The notes beneath the pieces are model-generated. The model worked only from the letters and a program-made list of their open reading frames with translations, did not search any database and was not told the origin of the DNA. Of a stretch of DNA of 64,000 nt, positions 29,382 through 38,066 are shown one piece after another. Both the position numbers and the translations under genes were made by a program. Origin of the DNA: Sphingomonas_L flavalba_A (GTDB lineage Bacteria > Pseudomonadota > Alphaproteobacteria > Sphingomonadales > Sphingomonadaceae); assembly GCF_047553045.1 (NCBI RefSeq), contig NZ_CP180208.1:1116001-1180000 (forward strand), given 5' to 3'. Position 1 is the first letter of the stretch. Every line of letters starts with the position of its first letter.

Positions 29382-30958
29382 GTCAGCACCACTTCATCGT
29401 CGGCGATCGCGGCCAGCGCGGCGCTGTGGGTGACCATAAGCACGGTCCGCCCACGGGCGGCCGACGTCAGGATTTCAGCGATGTCGGCCGCGGATTGCGT
29501 ATCAAGATCAGCCACTGGTTCATCGAGCAGCCAGAGCGGCGCATCCCTCAGCAGCACGCGGGCGATGCCGATGCGCCGACGCTCGCCGCCGGAAAGGCCC
29601 GATCCGCGGTGGTCGAGCGGTAGCGCCATGCCTCGGTCACGAGCGGCGATCAAGTGCCCCAGGCCGGCGCGGCGCGCGGCGGCCTCGACCGCCGAGTCGT
29701 CGGCATCGGGCCGGGCGAGGCGGATATTGTCGGCGATCGTGCCGGGCACGAACGCGACGGATTGCCCGGCCCAACCGATCTGGCCGGACAGCGCGACTGT
29801 CGCGGCGTCTCGACCGTCGATCAGGATGCGGCCGCCGCCCATGGGGGCGAGGCCTAGCAGCGCGTGAAGCAGGCTGGACTTGCCGACGCCGCTTACACCG
29901 CGCAGGGCAAGGCAGCGGCCGGCGGCGACCTCCAGCGTGAACGGGCCGACGGTCGTGTCTCCATAGGCGATGACCACCCGGTCGAAGTGCAAAGCGGGGG
30001 GCATAACGATCGGCTGCTGTGCCGTCGGCTGCGTGGCGGGTGCGATGCTATTCAGGCGTTCGACCGCAGCCTCTGCGACCTGCTTGTCATGATAGGCGGC
30101 GGCAAGCCGACGCATCGGCAGGTAAAATTCAGGCGCAAGCACCAGCACGAACAGGGCTTCGCCGAGGGTCAGCTGTTCCGGAGCGGGAAAGGGCAGCACG
30201 CCAAGCAGGTTGAAGCCGCAGTACAGCGCGACCATCGCGACGGAGAGAGCGGCGAAGAATTCGATGATCGCGCTCGATACGAATGCAATTTTCAGCACCT
30301 CGATCGTCCGTTCGGCGACTTCGCGGGTGGCGTCGGCAAGATGGCGGCCGATCCGGTCCTGCGCGCCATAGCCGGCGATCACCGGCAGCGCGCGGACGCG
30401 ATCGACGAACAGCCCCGACAAGCGACTGAGAGCATCGAGCTGGCGCGCGGCGGCGCGCGCGGCAGCGGTGCCGGCGAGCGCCATGCAGATTCCGAACGGC
30501 AACAGCGTCACGAGCAGGATCGCCCCGGCGAACCAGCTTGCGGCTGCGGCTCCTGCGGCAATGACCAGTGGTGCCAGGACCGCCGCGCGACGCAGCGGCA
30601 AGAAACGGGCGTGGAAGCCGCCAAGATCCTCGATGCGGTCAACGGCATCGGCAACCGCTTCACCCAGCATCCGGCGCGCGCCGGGCGCCATGACCAGCAC
30701 CCGGCGGTAGACCTGGTGCCGCCATTGCGCCTTGGCCGCCACCGCCGCGCCCTCACCAGCGTCGGCGGCGGCGATCTGGACCCCGCTGCGCAGCAGCGCC
30801 GCCGCGATCAACCCGCCGGTGGCGACCAGCGCGATATGATGATCGCCGCGCATGGTGGCGGCCACGGCGCCGGCGAGCATGGCCGCAACCAGCACCGCCG
30901 CGACACTGTCGGCAGCCCAGAAAACGGCCGCGCCGCGCCTATCAAACTGGTTGCTCAT
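29378..30958 (-). CDS. cydD: Thiol exporter ABC subunit CydD
   Basis: A 526-residue ABC half-transporter with membrane helices in the first about 300 residues and a nucleotide-binding domain (Walker A GVSGVGKSSLLHALLG, signature LSGGERRRIGIARVLL, Walker B LWLLDEPVADLD). It is the partner of CydC. First gene of cydDC, divergent from cydABX across a 90-bp gap containing an inverted repeat. Confidence 0.92.
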   Translation of the reverse strand: MSNQFDRRGAAVFWAADSVAAVLVAAMLAGAVAATMRGDHHIALVATGGLIAAALLRSGVQIAAADAGEGAAVAAKAQWRHQVYRRVLVMAPGARRMLGEAVADAVDRIEDLGGFHARFLPLRRAAVLAPLVIAAGAAAASWFAGAILLVTLLPFGICMALAGTAAARAAARQLDALSRLSGLFVDRVRALPVIAGYGAQDRIGRHLADATREVAERTIEVLKIAFVSSAIIEFFAALSVAMVALYCGFNLLGVLPFPAPEQLTLGEALFVLVLAPEFYLPMRRLAAAYHDKQVAEAAVERLNSIAPATQPTAQQPIVMPPALHFDRVVIAYGDTTVGPFTLEVAAGRCLALRGVSGVGKSSLLHALLGLAPMGGGRILIDGRDAATVALSGQIGWAGQSVAFVPGTIADNIRLARPDADDSAVEAAARRAGLGHLIAARDRGMALPLDHRGSGLSGGERRRIGIARVLLRDAPLWLLDEPVADLDTQSAADIAEILTSAARGRTVLMVTHSAALAAIADDEVVLT

Positions 30959-30959
30959 A

Positions 30960-30975
30960 TACTCAGTTACGAGTA
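30960..30975. promoter_or_regulatory. Inverted repeat in the cydD/cydA divergent promoter
   Basis: TACTC (30960-30964) and GAGTA (30971-30975) form 5-bp perfect arms around AGTTAC, starting 2 bases upstream of the cydD ATG and about 75 bp before cydA. The position suits an operator controlling both transcripts. It does not match an FNR box (TTGAT-N4-ATCAA), and its regulator is unknown. Confidence 0.4.
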
Positions 30976-31048
30976 GTGGCTAATCATAGCCTTTTCAACC
31001 GACTCATGGCGGGTATGGGCGCCGGGCCGGAATGCAGGGAGTCTTGCC

Positions 31049-32635
31049 ATGGACATGGCGGTTGTCGAACTTTCCCGGCTGCAGTTTGCCCTGACCGCGC
31101 TCTACCATTTTCTGTTCGTTCCGCTGACCCTTGGCCTGTCCTTCATGTTGGTCATCATGGAGAGCATCTATGTGATGACCGGCCGGGAAATCTGGCGGAC
31201 GATCACCCGTTTCTGGGGCAAGCTGTTCGGCATCAACTTCGTGCTGGGTGTCGCCACCGGCATCACCATGGAATTTCAGTTCGGGACGAACTGGTCTTAT
31301 TATTCCCATTATGTCGGCGACATCTTCGGCGCGCCGCTCGCGATCGAGGGGCTGATGGCCTTTTTCCTCGAGGCGACCTTCGTCGGTCTGATGTTCTTCG
31401 GCTGGGACAAGTTGTCGCGGCCGGCGCATCTGTTCACCACGTTCATGGTCGCGCTGGGGTCCAACCTGTCGGCGCTTTGGATTTTGGTCGCCAATGGCTG
31501 GATGCAGCATCCGACCGGCGCCCGCTTCAACCCGGCGACGATGCGGATGGAGGTGTCCGACTTCATGGCGGTGCTGTTCAATCCCGTCGCCCAGGCCAAG
31601 TTCGTCCACACGGTGAGCGCCGGCTATGTCTGTGCGGCGGTGTTCGTGCTTGGCGTTTCGGCCTGGTATCTGCTGCGCGGCAAGTGGGTGGCGCTGGCGC
31701 GGCGCAGCTTTATTGTCGCGGCGGCCTTCGGCCTTGCGTCTTCGCTGTCGGTGGTCGTGCTGGGTGATGAGAGCGGTTACGCGCTGACCGACAACCAGAA
31801 GATGAAGCTCGCCGCGCTGGAGGCGATGTGGCACACCGAGCCGGCGCCAGCGGGCATCGCGGTATTCGGCATTCCCAGCCTTGAAGGACGCGAGACCCGG
31901 TATGAGGTGAAGATTCCTTATGTGCTGGGGCTGATTTCCACACGCAGCCTGACCGGCGAGGTTTCCGGCGTTTTCGAACTGGTCGCGAAGGCGCAGGACC
32001 GGATCGAGCATGGCATCAAGGCCTATGACGCGGTCGAGCGGCTGAAGGTCGACCAGCACGATATGACGGCGCGCGCCGCGTTTGAGGAGGCCAAGGCGGA
32101 CCTTGGCTATGCGCTGCTCCTGAAGCGCTTCGTCGCCGATCCCCGGCAGGCGACGCCGGCGCAGATCGAACAGGCGGCGTGGTCGACTGTGCCCAATGTC
32201 CCGGTCATGTTCTGGGTGTTCCGGGTGATGGCGGGGCTGGGATTCTTCTTCATCGCCTTTTTCGGCGCGGCGTTCTGGATCGCTTCGACCCGCCGGCTGG
32301 ATGGCGACAGCCGTTTCCGCCGCGCCTTCCTGCGAACCGCGGTCTGGGTCATCCCGTTGCCATGGATCGCCATCGAATCCGGCTGGATTCTTGCCGAAAT
32401 CGGCCGTCAGCCCTGGGCGATCGACGGGGTGCTGCCGACTTTTCTCGCCGCGTCGAGCCTGACCGTCGCGCAACTGTGGACGACGATCATCGGCTTCACC
32501 GTCATCTATGGCGTGCTCGCCGTTATCGAGGTGCGGCTGATGCTGGCGGCGATCCGCAAGGGGCCGGACCAGCACCGCACGGATCGGCCGGCGCCGGATG
32601 TTTCCGACGGCTACGCGCCGATTCCCGCCGAATAA
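31049..32635 (+). CDS. cydA: Cytochrome bd ubiquinol oxidase subunit I
   Basis: A 528-residue membrane subunit carrying haems b558, b595 and d, oxidising quinol and reducing O2. His20 (ALYHFLF) is a conserved haem ligand, FVHTVSAGYV holds the b558 His and FRVMAG its Met. The loop after SLEGRETRYEVKIPYVLGL is long, as in the bd-I (long Q-loop) group, and GWILAEIGRQPWAI carries the GRQPW signature. Forms an operon with cydB (12 bp) and cydX. Confidence 0.96.
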   Translation: MDMAVVELSRLQFALTALYHFLFVPLTLGLSFMLVIMESIYVMTGREIWRTITRFWGKLFGINFVLGVATGITMEFQFGTNWSYYSHYVGDIFGAPLAIEGLMAFFLEATFVGLMFFGWDKLSRPAHLFTTFMVALGSNLSALWILVANGWMQHPTGARFNPATMRMEVSDFMAVLFNPVAQAKFVHTVSAGYVCAAVFVLGVSAWYLLRGKWVALARRSFIVAAAFGLASSLSVVVLGDESGYALTDNQKMKLAALEAMWHTEPAPAGIAVFGIPSLEGRETRYEVKIPYVLGLISTRSLTGEVSGVFELVAKAQDRIEHGIKAYDAVERLKVDQHDMTARAAFEEAKADLGYALLLKRFVADPRQATPAQIEQAAWSTVPNVPVMFWVFRVMAGLGFFFIAFFGAAFWIASTRRLDGDSRFRRAFLRTAVWVIPLPWIAIESGWILAEIGRQPWAIDGVLPTFLAASSLTVAQLWTTIIGFTVIYGVLAVIEVRLMLAAIRKGPDQHRTDRPAPDVSDGYAPIPAE

Positions 32636-32647
32636 GGAGAACAGGTC

Positions 32648-33796
32648 ATGGCACCTCCCATCGACTATGAAACGCTCCGGCTGATCTGGTGGCTGCTGAT
32701 GGGCGTGTTGCTGATCGGCTTCACGCTGACCGATGGGTTCGATCTGGGGACCGCCGCGCTGCTGCCCTTCGTCGCCCGAACCGACGCAGAGCGCCGGATG
32801 GTCATCAATGCGATCGGCGCGACATGGGAAGGCAACCAGGTCTGGTTTATCCTGGGCGGCGGCGCGATCTTCGCGGCATGGCCGTTTGTCTATGCGGTCA
32901 GCTTTTCAGGCTTCTATCTGGCGATGTTCCTCGTTCTCGCCGCGCTGATTCTGCGGCCGGTTGGGTTCAAATACCGTTCGAAGAGGCCGGATGCCGCCTG
33001 GCGGACGCGGTGGGACTGGGCGCTGTTCGTCGGCGGTTTCGTGCCGGCGCTGGTGTTCGGCGTCGCCGTAGGCAATGTGCTGACCGGTATTCCTTTCCGC
33101 CTCGATAGCGATCTGCGGTCTTTCTACGACGGCGGCCTGATGGGTCTGTTCCATCCGTTTTCGCTGGTCGCCGGCCTGTTGTCGGTCGCGATGATCGTGC
33201 TGCACGGCGCCAGCTGGCTTGCAATCAAGATCGAACGCGGCGTCGTCCATGACCGCGCCAGCCGTTTCGGTCAGTTCGCGGCGGGGGCGGCGATTCTGCT
33301 GTTCGCTCTCGGCGGTGTGATGATCGCGACGATGGGGTACGGCTTTCGCCTGACCCACGCTGCGGACCCGTTCGGCCCGTCCAATCCGTTGCTGTCGGGC
33401 ACGGTGGCGGCGCCGGGGGCGTGGCTCGACAATTACGGCCGATATCCCTGGATGATGATCGCGCCGGTACTGGGCTTCGCCGGGCCGCTGATCGCCTGGG
33501 CCGGTATCCGCAAGGGCCGAGAGGCATTGGCATTCGGCGGCTCGTCGATCGGCGCCATCGGCATTATCGCGACGGTCGGCCTGTCGATGTTTCCGTTCAT
33601 CCTGCCCAGTTCGATCGATCCCGCGTCGAGCCTGACGGTCTGGAACGCATCGTCCAGTCATGTGACGCTGTTCATCATGCTGGTGGTGACCGTCATCTTC
33701 CTGCCGATCGTGCTGCTTTATACGGCCTGGGTCTACAAAGTGCTGTTCGGCCGGATCACGCTGGCAGAGGTCGATACCAACCCGGACTATTACTGA
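32648..33796 (+). CDS. cydB: Cytochrome bd ubiquinol oxidase subunit II
   Basis: A 382-residue polytopic partner of CydA with the N-terminal family sequence LIWWLLMGVLLIGFTLTDGFDLG and NAIGATWEGNQVWFILGGGAIFAAWP. A ribosome binding site (AAGGAGAACAGGTC) precedes the ATG. It is followed 13 bp later by cydX. Confidence 0.96.
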   Translation: MAPPIDYETLRLIWWLLMGVLLIGFTLTDGFDLGTAALLPFVARTDAERRMVINAIGATWEGNQVWFILGGGAIFAAWPFVYAVSFSGFYLAMFLVLAALILRPVGFKYRSKRPDAAWRTRWDWALFVGGFVPALVFGVAVGNVLTGIPFRLDSDLRSFYDGGLMGLFHPFSLVAGLLSVAMIVLHGASWLAIKIERGVVHDRASRFGQFAAGAAILLFALGGVMIATMGYGFRLTHAADPFGPSNPLLSGTVAAPGAWLDNYGRYPWMMIAPVLGFAGPLIAWAGIRKGREALAFGGSSIGAIGIIATVGLSMFPFILPSSIDPASSLTVWNASSSHVTLFIMLVVTVIFLPIVLLYTAWVYKVLFGRITLAEVDTNPDYY

Positions 33797-33809
33797 AAAG
33801 GCGACGACG

Positions 33810-33920
33810 ATGTGGTATTTCAGCTGGGTGCTGGGCGTTGGTCTTGCCGTCGGTTTCGGCATTCTGAACGGCATGTGGCACGAATTCCATTCGGATCCCG
33901 ATGACGACGCCGCTGGCTGA
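33810..33920 (+). CDS. cydX: Cytochrome bd small subunit CydX
   Basis: A 36-residue single-helix protein starting MWYFSWVLGVGLAVGFGILN and ending in an acidic tail (HSDPDDDAAG). The MWYFSWxLG start and the helix with Asn, followed by a Trp, are the CydX/YbgT signature; it stabilises the CydAB haems. The spacing of 13 bp after cydB supports co-transcription. It is too short for ordinary gene callers, yet the match is clear. Confidence 0.93.
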   Translation: MWYFSWVLGVGLAVGFGILNGMWHEFHSDPDDDAAG

Positions 33921-33932
33921 GTCCGGCGGCGG

Positions 33933-34310
33933 ATGATCACTCTCGGCCCGCTTGCGCTGGCGTTGGAGCGGCTGTTCGCGATCCTCGGCATTGTCGTGTT
34001 CATCGCGGCGGCGGGCCGGCTCGGCCGGCGTTACGGGGCGATCTGCGACCGGGGCGCCTGGCGGGCGTTGCTTTTCGGGATCGTGGCGGCCCGCGTTGGT
34101 TTCGTCGTGCGGAACTGGGCGGCATTTGCGGCGGAGCCGGTGGCCATCGTCCAGGTTTGGCAGGGCGGGTTTTCGCCATGGGCGGGCCTGTTCGCGGCGG
34201 CGATTGCGCTCGCTGTCTCGCTGCGCCGCTCGCCCGCGTTCCGTCCGATGGAGCTGTCAGTCCGATGCGAACTCGTCTCCGCTTGGCGCAGCTTGCCCGG
34301 GCGGAGCTGA
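33933..34310 (+). pseudogene. Truncated membrane protein interrupted by IS6 element
   Basis: Begins at ATG 33933 with a GGCGG site and is linked to cydX by a 12-bp gap. The native part ends at about 34249, where the IS left end starts; the remaining codons are IS sequence. The roughly 105 native residues hold three hydrophobic segments (ALALERLFAILGIVVFIAA, ALLFGIVAARVGFVV, GLFAAAIALAVSL) and resemble the Lgt-like N-terminal module found on some TlpA-type thioredoxin proteins. That assignment is tentative. The rest of the gene is not found on the other side of the IS, so it was lost. Confidence 0.5.
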
Positions 34311-35079
34311 TTTTATGCTGCGAGGCTCTGCCACTCGGCCAGTGCGGCCGAGCGGAGGGTCTTGTAAGTCTGGCGGTCGACGAGGTGGCGCTGGGATTGA
34401 AAGTGGTTGGATATCGACGCGTGCACAGAGGCAAATTTTTGTAGCGACTTCATCTGGCGGAAGCGCAGCATCGCTCGTTCTCGTCGCCGGAATGGTAAAT
34501 GACTGTTCTCGGCCCGGTTGTTGAGATGGCGCCCCACTTCGCGGCGGTTCTCGTTGCCAAGTTCGCGCATGGCTGCCGGGTAGGAGCGCAGCCCATCGGT
34601 GACGATCGCTTCTGCCTTGCCATGACGCTTCAGCGCTTTCTTCAGGAAACGCAAAGCAGCTGATTTGTCGCGCGTCTTGGTTACGTAGCTTTCCAGCACT
34701 TCGCCTTCGTGATCGACCGCACGCCACAGGTAATGCGTCTCACCGTTGATCCGAACGTAGACTTCGTCGACGTGCCATTTCCAATGACGAAAGCTCCGCA
34801 TTCGGCTTACCCGCTGACGCCGGATATCAGCCGCGAACATCGGGCCAAATCTGTTCCACCACAGCCGCACGGTCTCATGGCACAGATCGATCCCACGCTC
34901 ATGCAGCAGATCTTCAACGTTCCGCAGCGACAGCGGAAAACGCACATACATCAACACCACCAACCGGATCACTTCCGGCGACGAGTGAAAGTAGCGGAAC
35001 GGATTGGCTGACTTCTTGGGACGAGGCATCAGTCCGCCCTACCCTCACGCCGGCACGGTGCAATCCCTTTGACAGCTCC
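34250..35079 (-). mobile_element. IS6-family insertion sequence, complete (copy 1)
   Basis: An 830-bp element bounded by 10-bp perfect inverted repeats GGAGCTGTCA (34250-34259) and TGACAGCTCC (35070-35079), enclosing one intact transposase. Size and layout are typical of IS6. The 8 bp on the left (34242-34249) and right (35080-35087) do not match, so there is no target duplication. This implies that a deletion or replicon fusion followed insertion. It separates the chromosomal cyd operon from the foreign block. Confidence 0.85.
34313..35029 (-). CDS. IS6 family transposase (intact)
   Basis: A 238-residue DDE transposase with an N-terminal helix-turn-helix (LSLRNVEDLLHERGIDLCHETVRLWW) and the triad Asp in WHVDEVYVRI, Asp in VTDGLRSYPAAM and Glu in NNRAENSHLPFRRRE. 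All expected residues are present and no stop or frameshift is seen, so it may be active. It differs clearly in sequence from copy 2 at 38131. Confidence 0.93.
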   Translation of the reverse strand: MPRPKKSANPFRYFHSSPEVIRLVVLMYVRFPLSLRNVEDLLHERGIDLCHETVRLWWNRFGPMFAADIRRQRVSRMRSFRHWKWHVDEVYVRINGETHYLWRAVDHEGEVLESYVTKTRDKSAALRFLKKALKRHGKAEAIVTDGLRSYPAAMRELGNENRREVGRHLNNRAENSHLPFRRRERAMLRFRQMKSLQKFASVHASISNHFQSQRHLVDRQTYKTLRSAALAEWQSLAA

Positions 35080-35132
35080 TGGCGAGGGTGTGATACCTTC
35101 GCAACCGGGAGAGCGCCAGAAATGCCTGCGAT

Positions 35133-35762
35133 ATGATAGTTGGAGAGGAAAAATCCTTCTGCCGCACCTGCACCGGGTTCTGCGGCGTCAAGATTGCCGT
35201 TGACGAACATGGACGTGTCGCGAAAGTCTGCGGCGACATGGACCGTCCGCTTACGCAAGGCTTTGCCTGCCTGAAGGGACTGGTCGCCCCGGAAGCGCAC
35301 AACGGTCCGCAGCGTCCGCTGCATACGATGAAGCGGCGCGCGGATGGTGAGTTCCGGCCAACCCCGGCCGAAGACGCGCTCGACGAAGTGACTGATAGGC
35401 TCCAGACCATTCTGACAGAGGACGGTCCGCAGAACGTCTCCGGCTATTTCGGTACGATGGGCGGCGATGTACCGGCACGACTGGCCGATGTATTCGTCCA
35501 ACCCTTCAAGTCAGGGGATCGGGTGGCTATCGAGTCCGGCTGCGGTCGCATAGACGCCGTTCTCGAGGCGGAGCCTGCCTTGCGCCGCGGGGCAGTCTCC
35601 ATGACCCATTCAGGGAGAAACCTGCCCGATGATGGGGCGAAATACCATGAGGTCGGCTCCAACGTGAAACTGCTGATCTCGATGCATCGCGATCTCGAAC
35701 CGATCAACGCCATGCCGCGCATGTCGGCTATACCTGTAAACATTCAGCCGGTGCAATGCTGA
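35133..35762 (+). pseudogene. Molybdopterin oxidoreductase remnant with internal deletion
   Basis: The first about 110 residues are the N-terminus of a molybdopterin enzyme: a [4Fe-4S] pattern with Cys10, Cys13, Cys17 and Cys46 (SFCRTCTGFCG, GFACLKG). From about residue 126 the sequence jumps to the C-terminal molydopterin dinucleotide-binding domain (GDRVAIESGCGRIDAV, MHRDLEPINAMPRMSAIPVNIQPV). The large catalytic centre in between, normally several hundred residues, is missing, with the reading frame kept. It cannot be a functional oxidoreductase. It follows the IS6 right end by about 50 bp. Confidence 0.75.
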
Positions 35763-35930
35763 GCTGTGCGGGGAGGCGCAAGACGCGTTGCGACACGGAC
35801 TCTTGTTGCGTTCGATGCCGCACAATGAAGTCCGGGTCCGTGCGGCCGGCGCCCAGTGCGAAAATAATTGTCAACGCCGCAGCTCAGCGAACATGTCCGG
35901 CGACAGGCGATATCTAATGGGGAGGCCGCA

Positions 35931-37883
35931 ATGAGGCACTATCGAGGACCATTTCTACTCGCGATGCTGGCTCCCGTTTTGGTGGCGGCTGGTCCGGGAA
36001 CGGAACCGTCTGTTTCAACGCAATCGCAGAATCCCGCGCCTGGCGAGATGCCAATGGACTGGACCGACCGCCGCGACTTCGATTTTGCGGACCGGGGGTT
36101 CATCGCCAACCGGAACGATCCCAAGATCCGGGATGAAAACGGACACGTCGTTCTCGACATGGAGGAAGGCTCGTTTCTTGCCGCTCCGGATATCCCTTCC
36201 GTCCATCCGAGCCTGCTGCGCCAAGCACGGCTGCTAAGAAAAGCTGGACTTTTCAAGGTCGTGGAGGGCGTATATCAAGTGCGAGGGTTCGATGCCACGA
36301 ACGTTACATTCGTGCGCGGGAAAACCGGCTGGATCATTATCGATCCCACTGTGACGGCGGCAACGTCCCGCGCTGCGCTCGATATCGTGACCCAGCATCT
36401 CGGCAACCGCCCGATCAAGGCCGTCATCTACACGCATACGCACCCGGACCATTTCGGGGGCGTTGAAGGGCTTGTGTCACGGCAAGAGGTTGACGCGGGC
36501 AAGGTGGAGATCATCGCTCCCGCCGGGTTCATGGAGGCGTTTCTCTCCGAGTTTCTTGTCAACGGCGCGGCCATGTACAGGCGTTCAGCGTTCAACGGGC
36601 TCGGGCTTGAGCGTTCCGCGCGCGGCACAGTAAACGCTGGCCTCGGCGACGCCGTGGGCAATGGCCGGAGATCGCTTATCCCCCCGACACGCAACGTCGG
36701 AGCAACGGGCGAGAAGCTGACCATCGATGGCGTGGACCTGATATTCCAGATGACTCCGGGCACCGAGGCGCCTGCGGAGATGAACATCTATCTTCCCCAG
36801 TTTCGCGTGCTCGATATGGCCGAGAACGCGAATGTGACGCTTCACAATGTCCTCTCGCCGCGCGGCGTGCGCGTGCGCGACGCCAAGGTCTGGGCTGACG
36901 AGCTGACCCGGTCCATCAGGCTATTCGGTGAGAAGAGCGACGTCGTCATTCTCAGCCACGGATGGCCCCGCTTTGGTCAAACCGAAGTCGTCGAGTTTCT
37001 CTCGAAACATCGAGACGCCTACAAGTTCCTTCACGACCAGACAGTGCGGATGATGAACGAGGGGCTTTTACCGGACGAGATTGCAAATCGCATCCGGCTA
37101 CCCGATGCGCTGGCGAAAGAATGGTACAATCGGGGCTATTACGGCGAGCTGACATTTAACGCGCGGGCCGTCTACCAGCAGTATCTCGGCTGGTATCAGG
37201 GCAACCCGGTCGACCTCCAGCCGCTGGAGCCTGCCGACGAGGCGCGCCGCTACGTCGAGGCAATGGGCGGCCGCGACAGAGCCTTTGCGCTGGCGCAGAA
37301 GGCTTCATCACAGCACGACGACCGGTGGGCGAGCGAACTTCTCAACCGGCTTGTCATGGCCGATGCCCTGGATCAGGAGGCAAGATACCTGCTGGCAAGC
37401 GTCTACGAGCGCATGGCTCTGGGACAGGAGAACGCTGTCTGGCGAGCGCAGTATCTTGTCGCGGCCGACGAACTGCGCAACGGAATCGGCGAAGGAATGA
37501 TGGCCCGCAGCGGCGCATCGCAGCTCCTGCAACTGATCGATACGGCGGACTTGTTCGAGTTGCTGGCGGTTCGGCTCGATCCGGCCAAAGTCGGAAATGA
37601 AAGCGCGGAAATCGACTTCGTGAATCCCGACCGGTCCGAGCGCATTCGCGTCTCTGTTCGCAATCAGGTGCTGACCTACGATAGTGAGCCATCCGGCCCG
37701 CCCACCGACGCCACGGTTACTGGAAATCGCCAGCAACTTGCCGCGTTGACCTTTGGTGGGGCAATCCCGCCCGGCGCACAGGTTACCGGTTCCCGCGCCA
37801 AGGTCGAGGCGTTCATGCGCTGGTTTGCCAACCCGCAAGGCGATTTTCCGATCCTCTGGCGGAAGGACCAAACCGTTGAATAA
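35931..37883 (+). CDS. Exported linear alkylsulfatase (SdsA/BDS1-type metallo-beta-lactamase fold)
   Basis: A 650-residue protein with an N-terminal export signal (hydrophobic FLLAMLAPVLVAA), a metallo-beta-lactamase domain with the zinc motif THTHPDH (His169, His171, Asp173, His174), an all-alpha dimerisation region (from about 400) and an SCP2-like C-terminal domain. This is the architecture of SdsA1/YjcS enzymes, which hydrolyse primary alkyl sulfates such as SDS to alcohol and sulfate. ATG 35931 is chosen because GGGGAGG lies 5 bases upstream. Its base composition is visibly less GC-rich than the flanking chromosome, and IS6 elements lie on both sides, so acquisition by transfer is likely. 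Confidence 0.9.
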   Translation: MRHYRGPFLLAMLAPVLVAAGPGTEPSVSTQSQNPAPGEMPMDWTDRRDFDFADRGFIANRNDPKIRDENGHVVLDMEEGSFLAAPDIPSVHPSLLRQARLLRKAGLFKVVEGVYQVRGFDATNVTFVRGKTGWIIIDPTVTAATSRAALDIVTQHLGNRPIKAVIYTHTHPDHFGGVEGLVSRQEVDAGKVEIIAPAGFMEAFLSEFLVNGAAMYRRSAFNGLGLERSARGTVNAGLGDAVGNGRRSLIPPTRNVGATGEKLTIDGVDLIFQMTPGTEAPAEMNIYLPQFRVLDMAENANVTLHNVLSPRGVRVRDAKVWADELTRSIRLFGEKSDVVILSHGWPRFGQTEVVEFLSKHRDAYKFLHDQTVRMMNEGLLPDEIANRIRLPDALAKEWYNRGYYGELTFNARAVYQQYLGWYQGNPVDLQPLEPADEARRYVEAMGGRDRAFALAQKASSQHDDRWASELLNRLVMADALDQEARYLLASVYERMALGQENAVWRAQYLVAADELRNGIGEGMMARSGASQLLQLIDTADLFELLAVRLDPAKVGNESAEIDFVNPDRSERIRVSVRNQVLTYDSEPSGPPTDATVTGNRQQLAALTFGGAIPPGAQVTGSRAKVEAFMRWFANPQGDFPILWRKDQTVE

Positions 37884-38066
37884 AGAGGCCAGCAGGAGTG
37901 AATGATTGCGATGGCTTATCGCGCGCGTCGCTAGACTGGCGATGGGGACCAGAGGAGGCGATGAGCTGGCGATCCCACAGGACAGAAGCGCGCAGGCGCG
38001 GTGCGAGTGACGATAAATTGTCGGCGAGTGTGATCGGTTTGCTGAATGACACTGTGCAGTCGTAAA
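37884..38066. other. Gap between alkylsulfatase and IS6 copy 2, nothing recognised
   Basis: No gene with a plausible start and length, no RNA gene and no strong terminator hairpin was seen in these 183 bp. The left inverted repeat of the second IS6 element begins at 38067. Confidence 0.4.
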
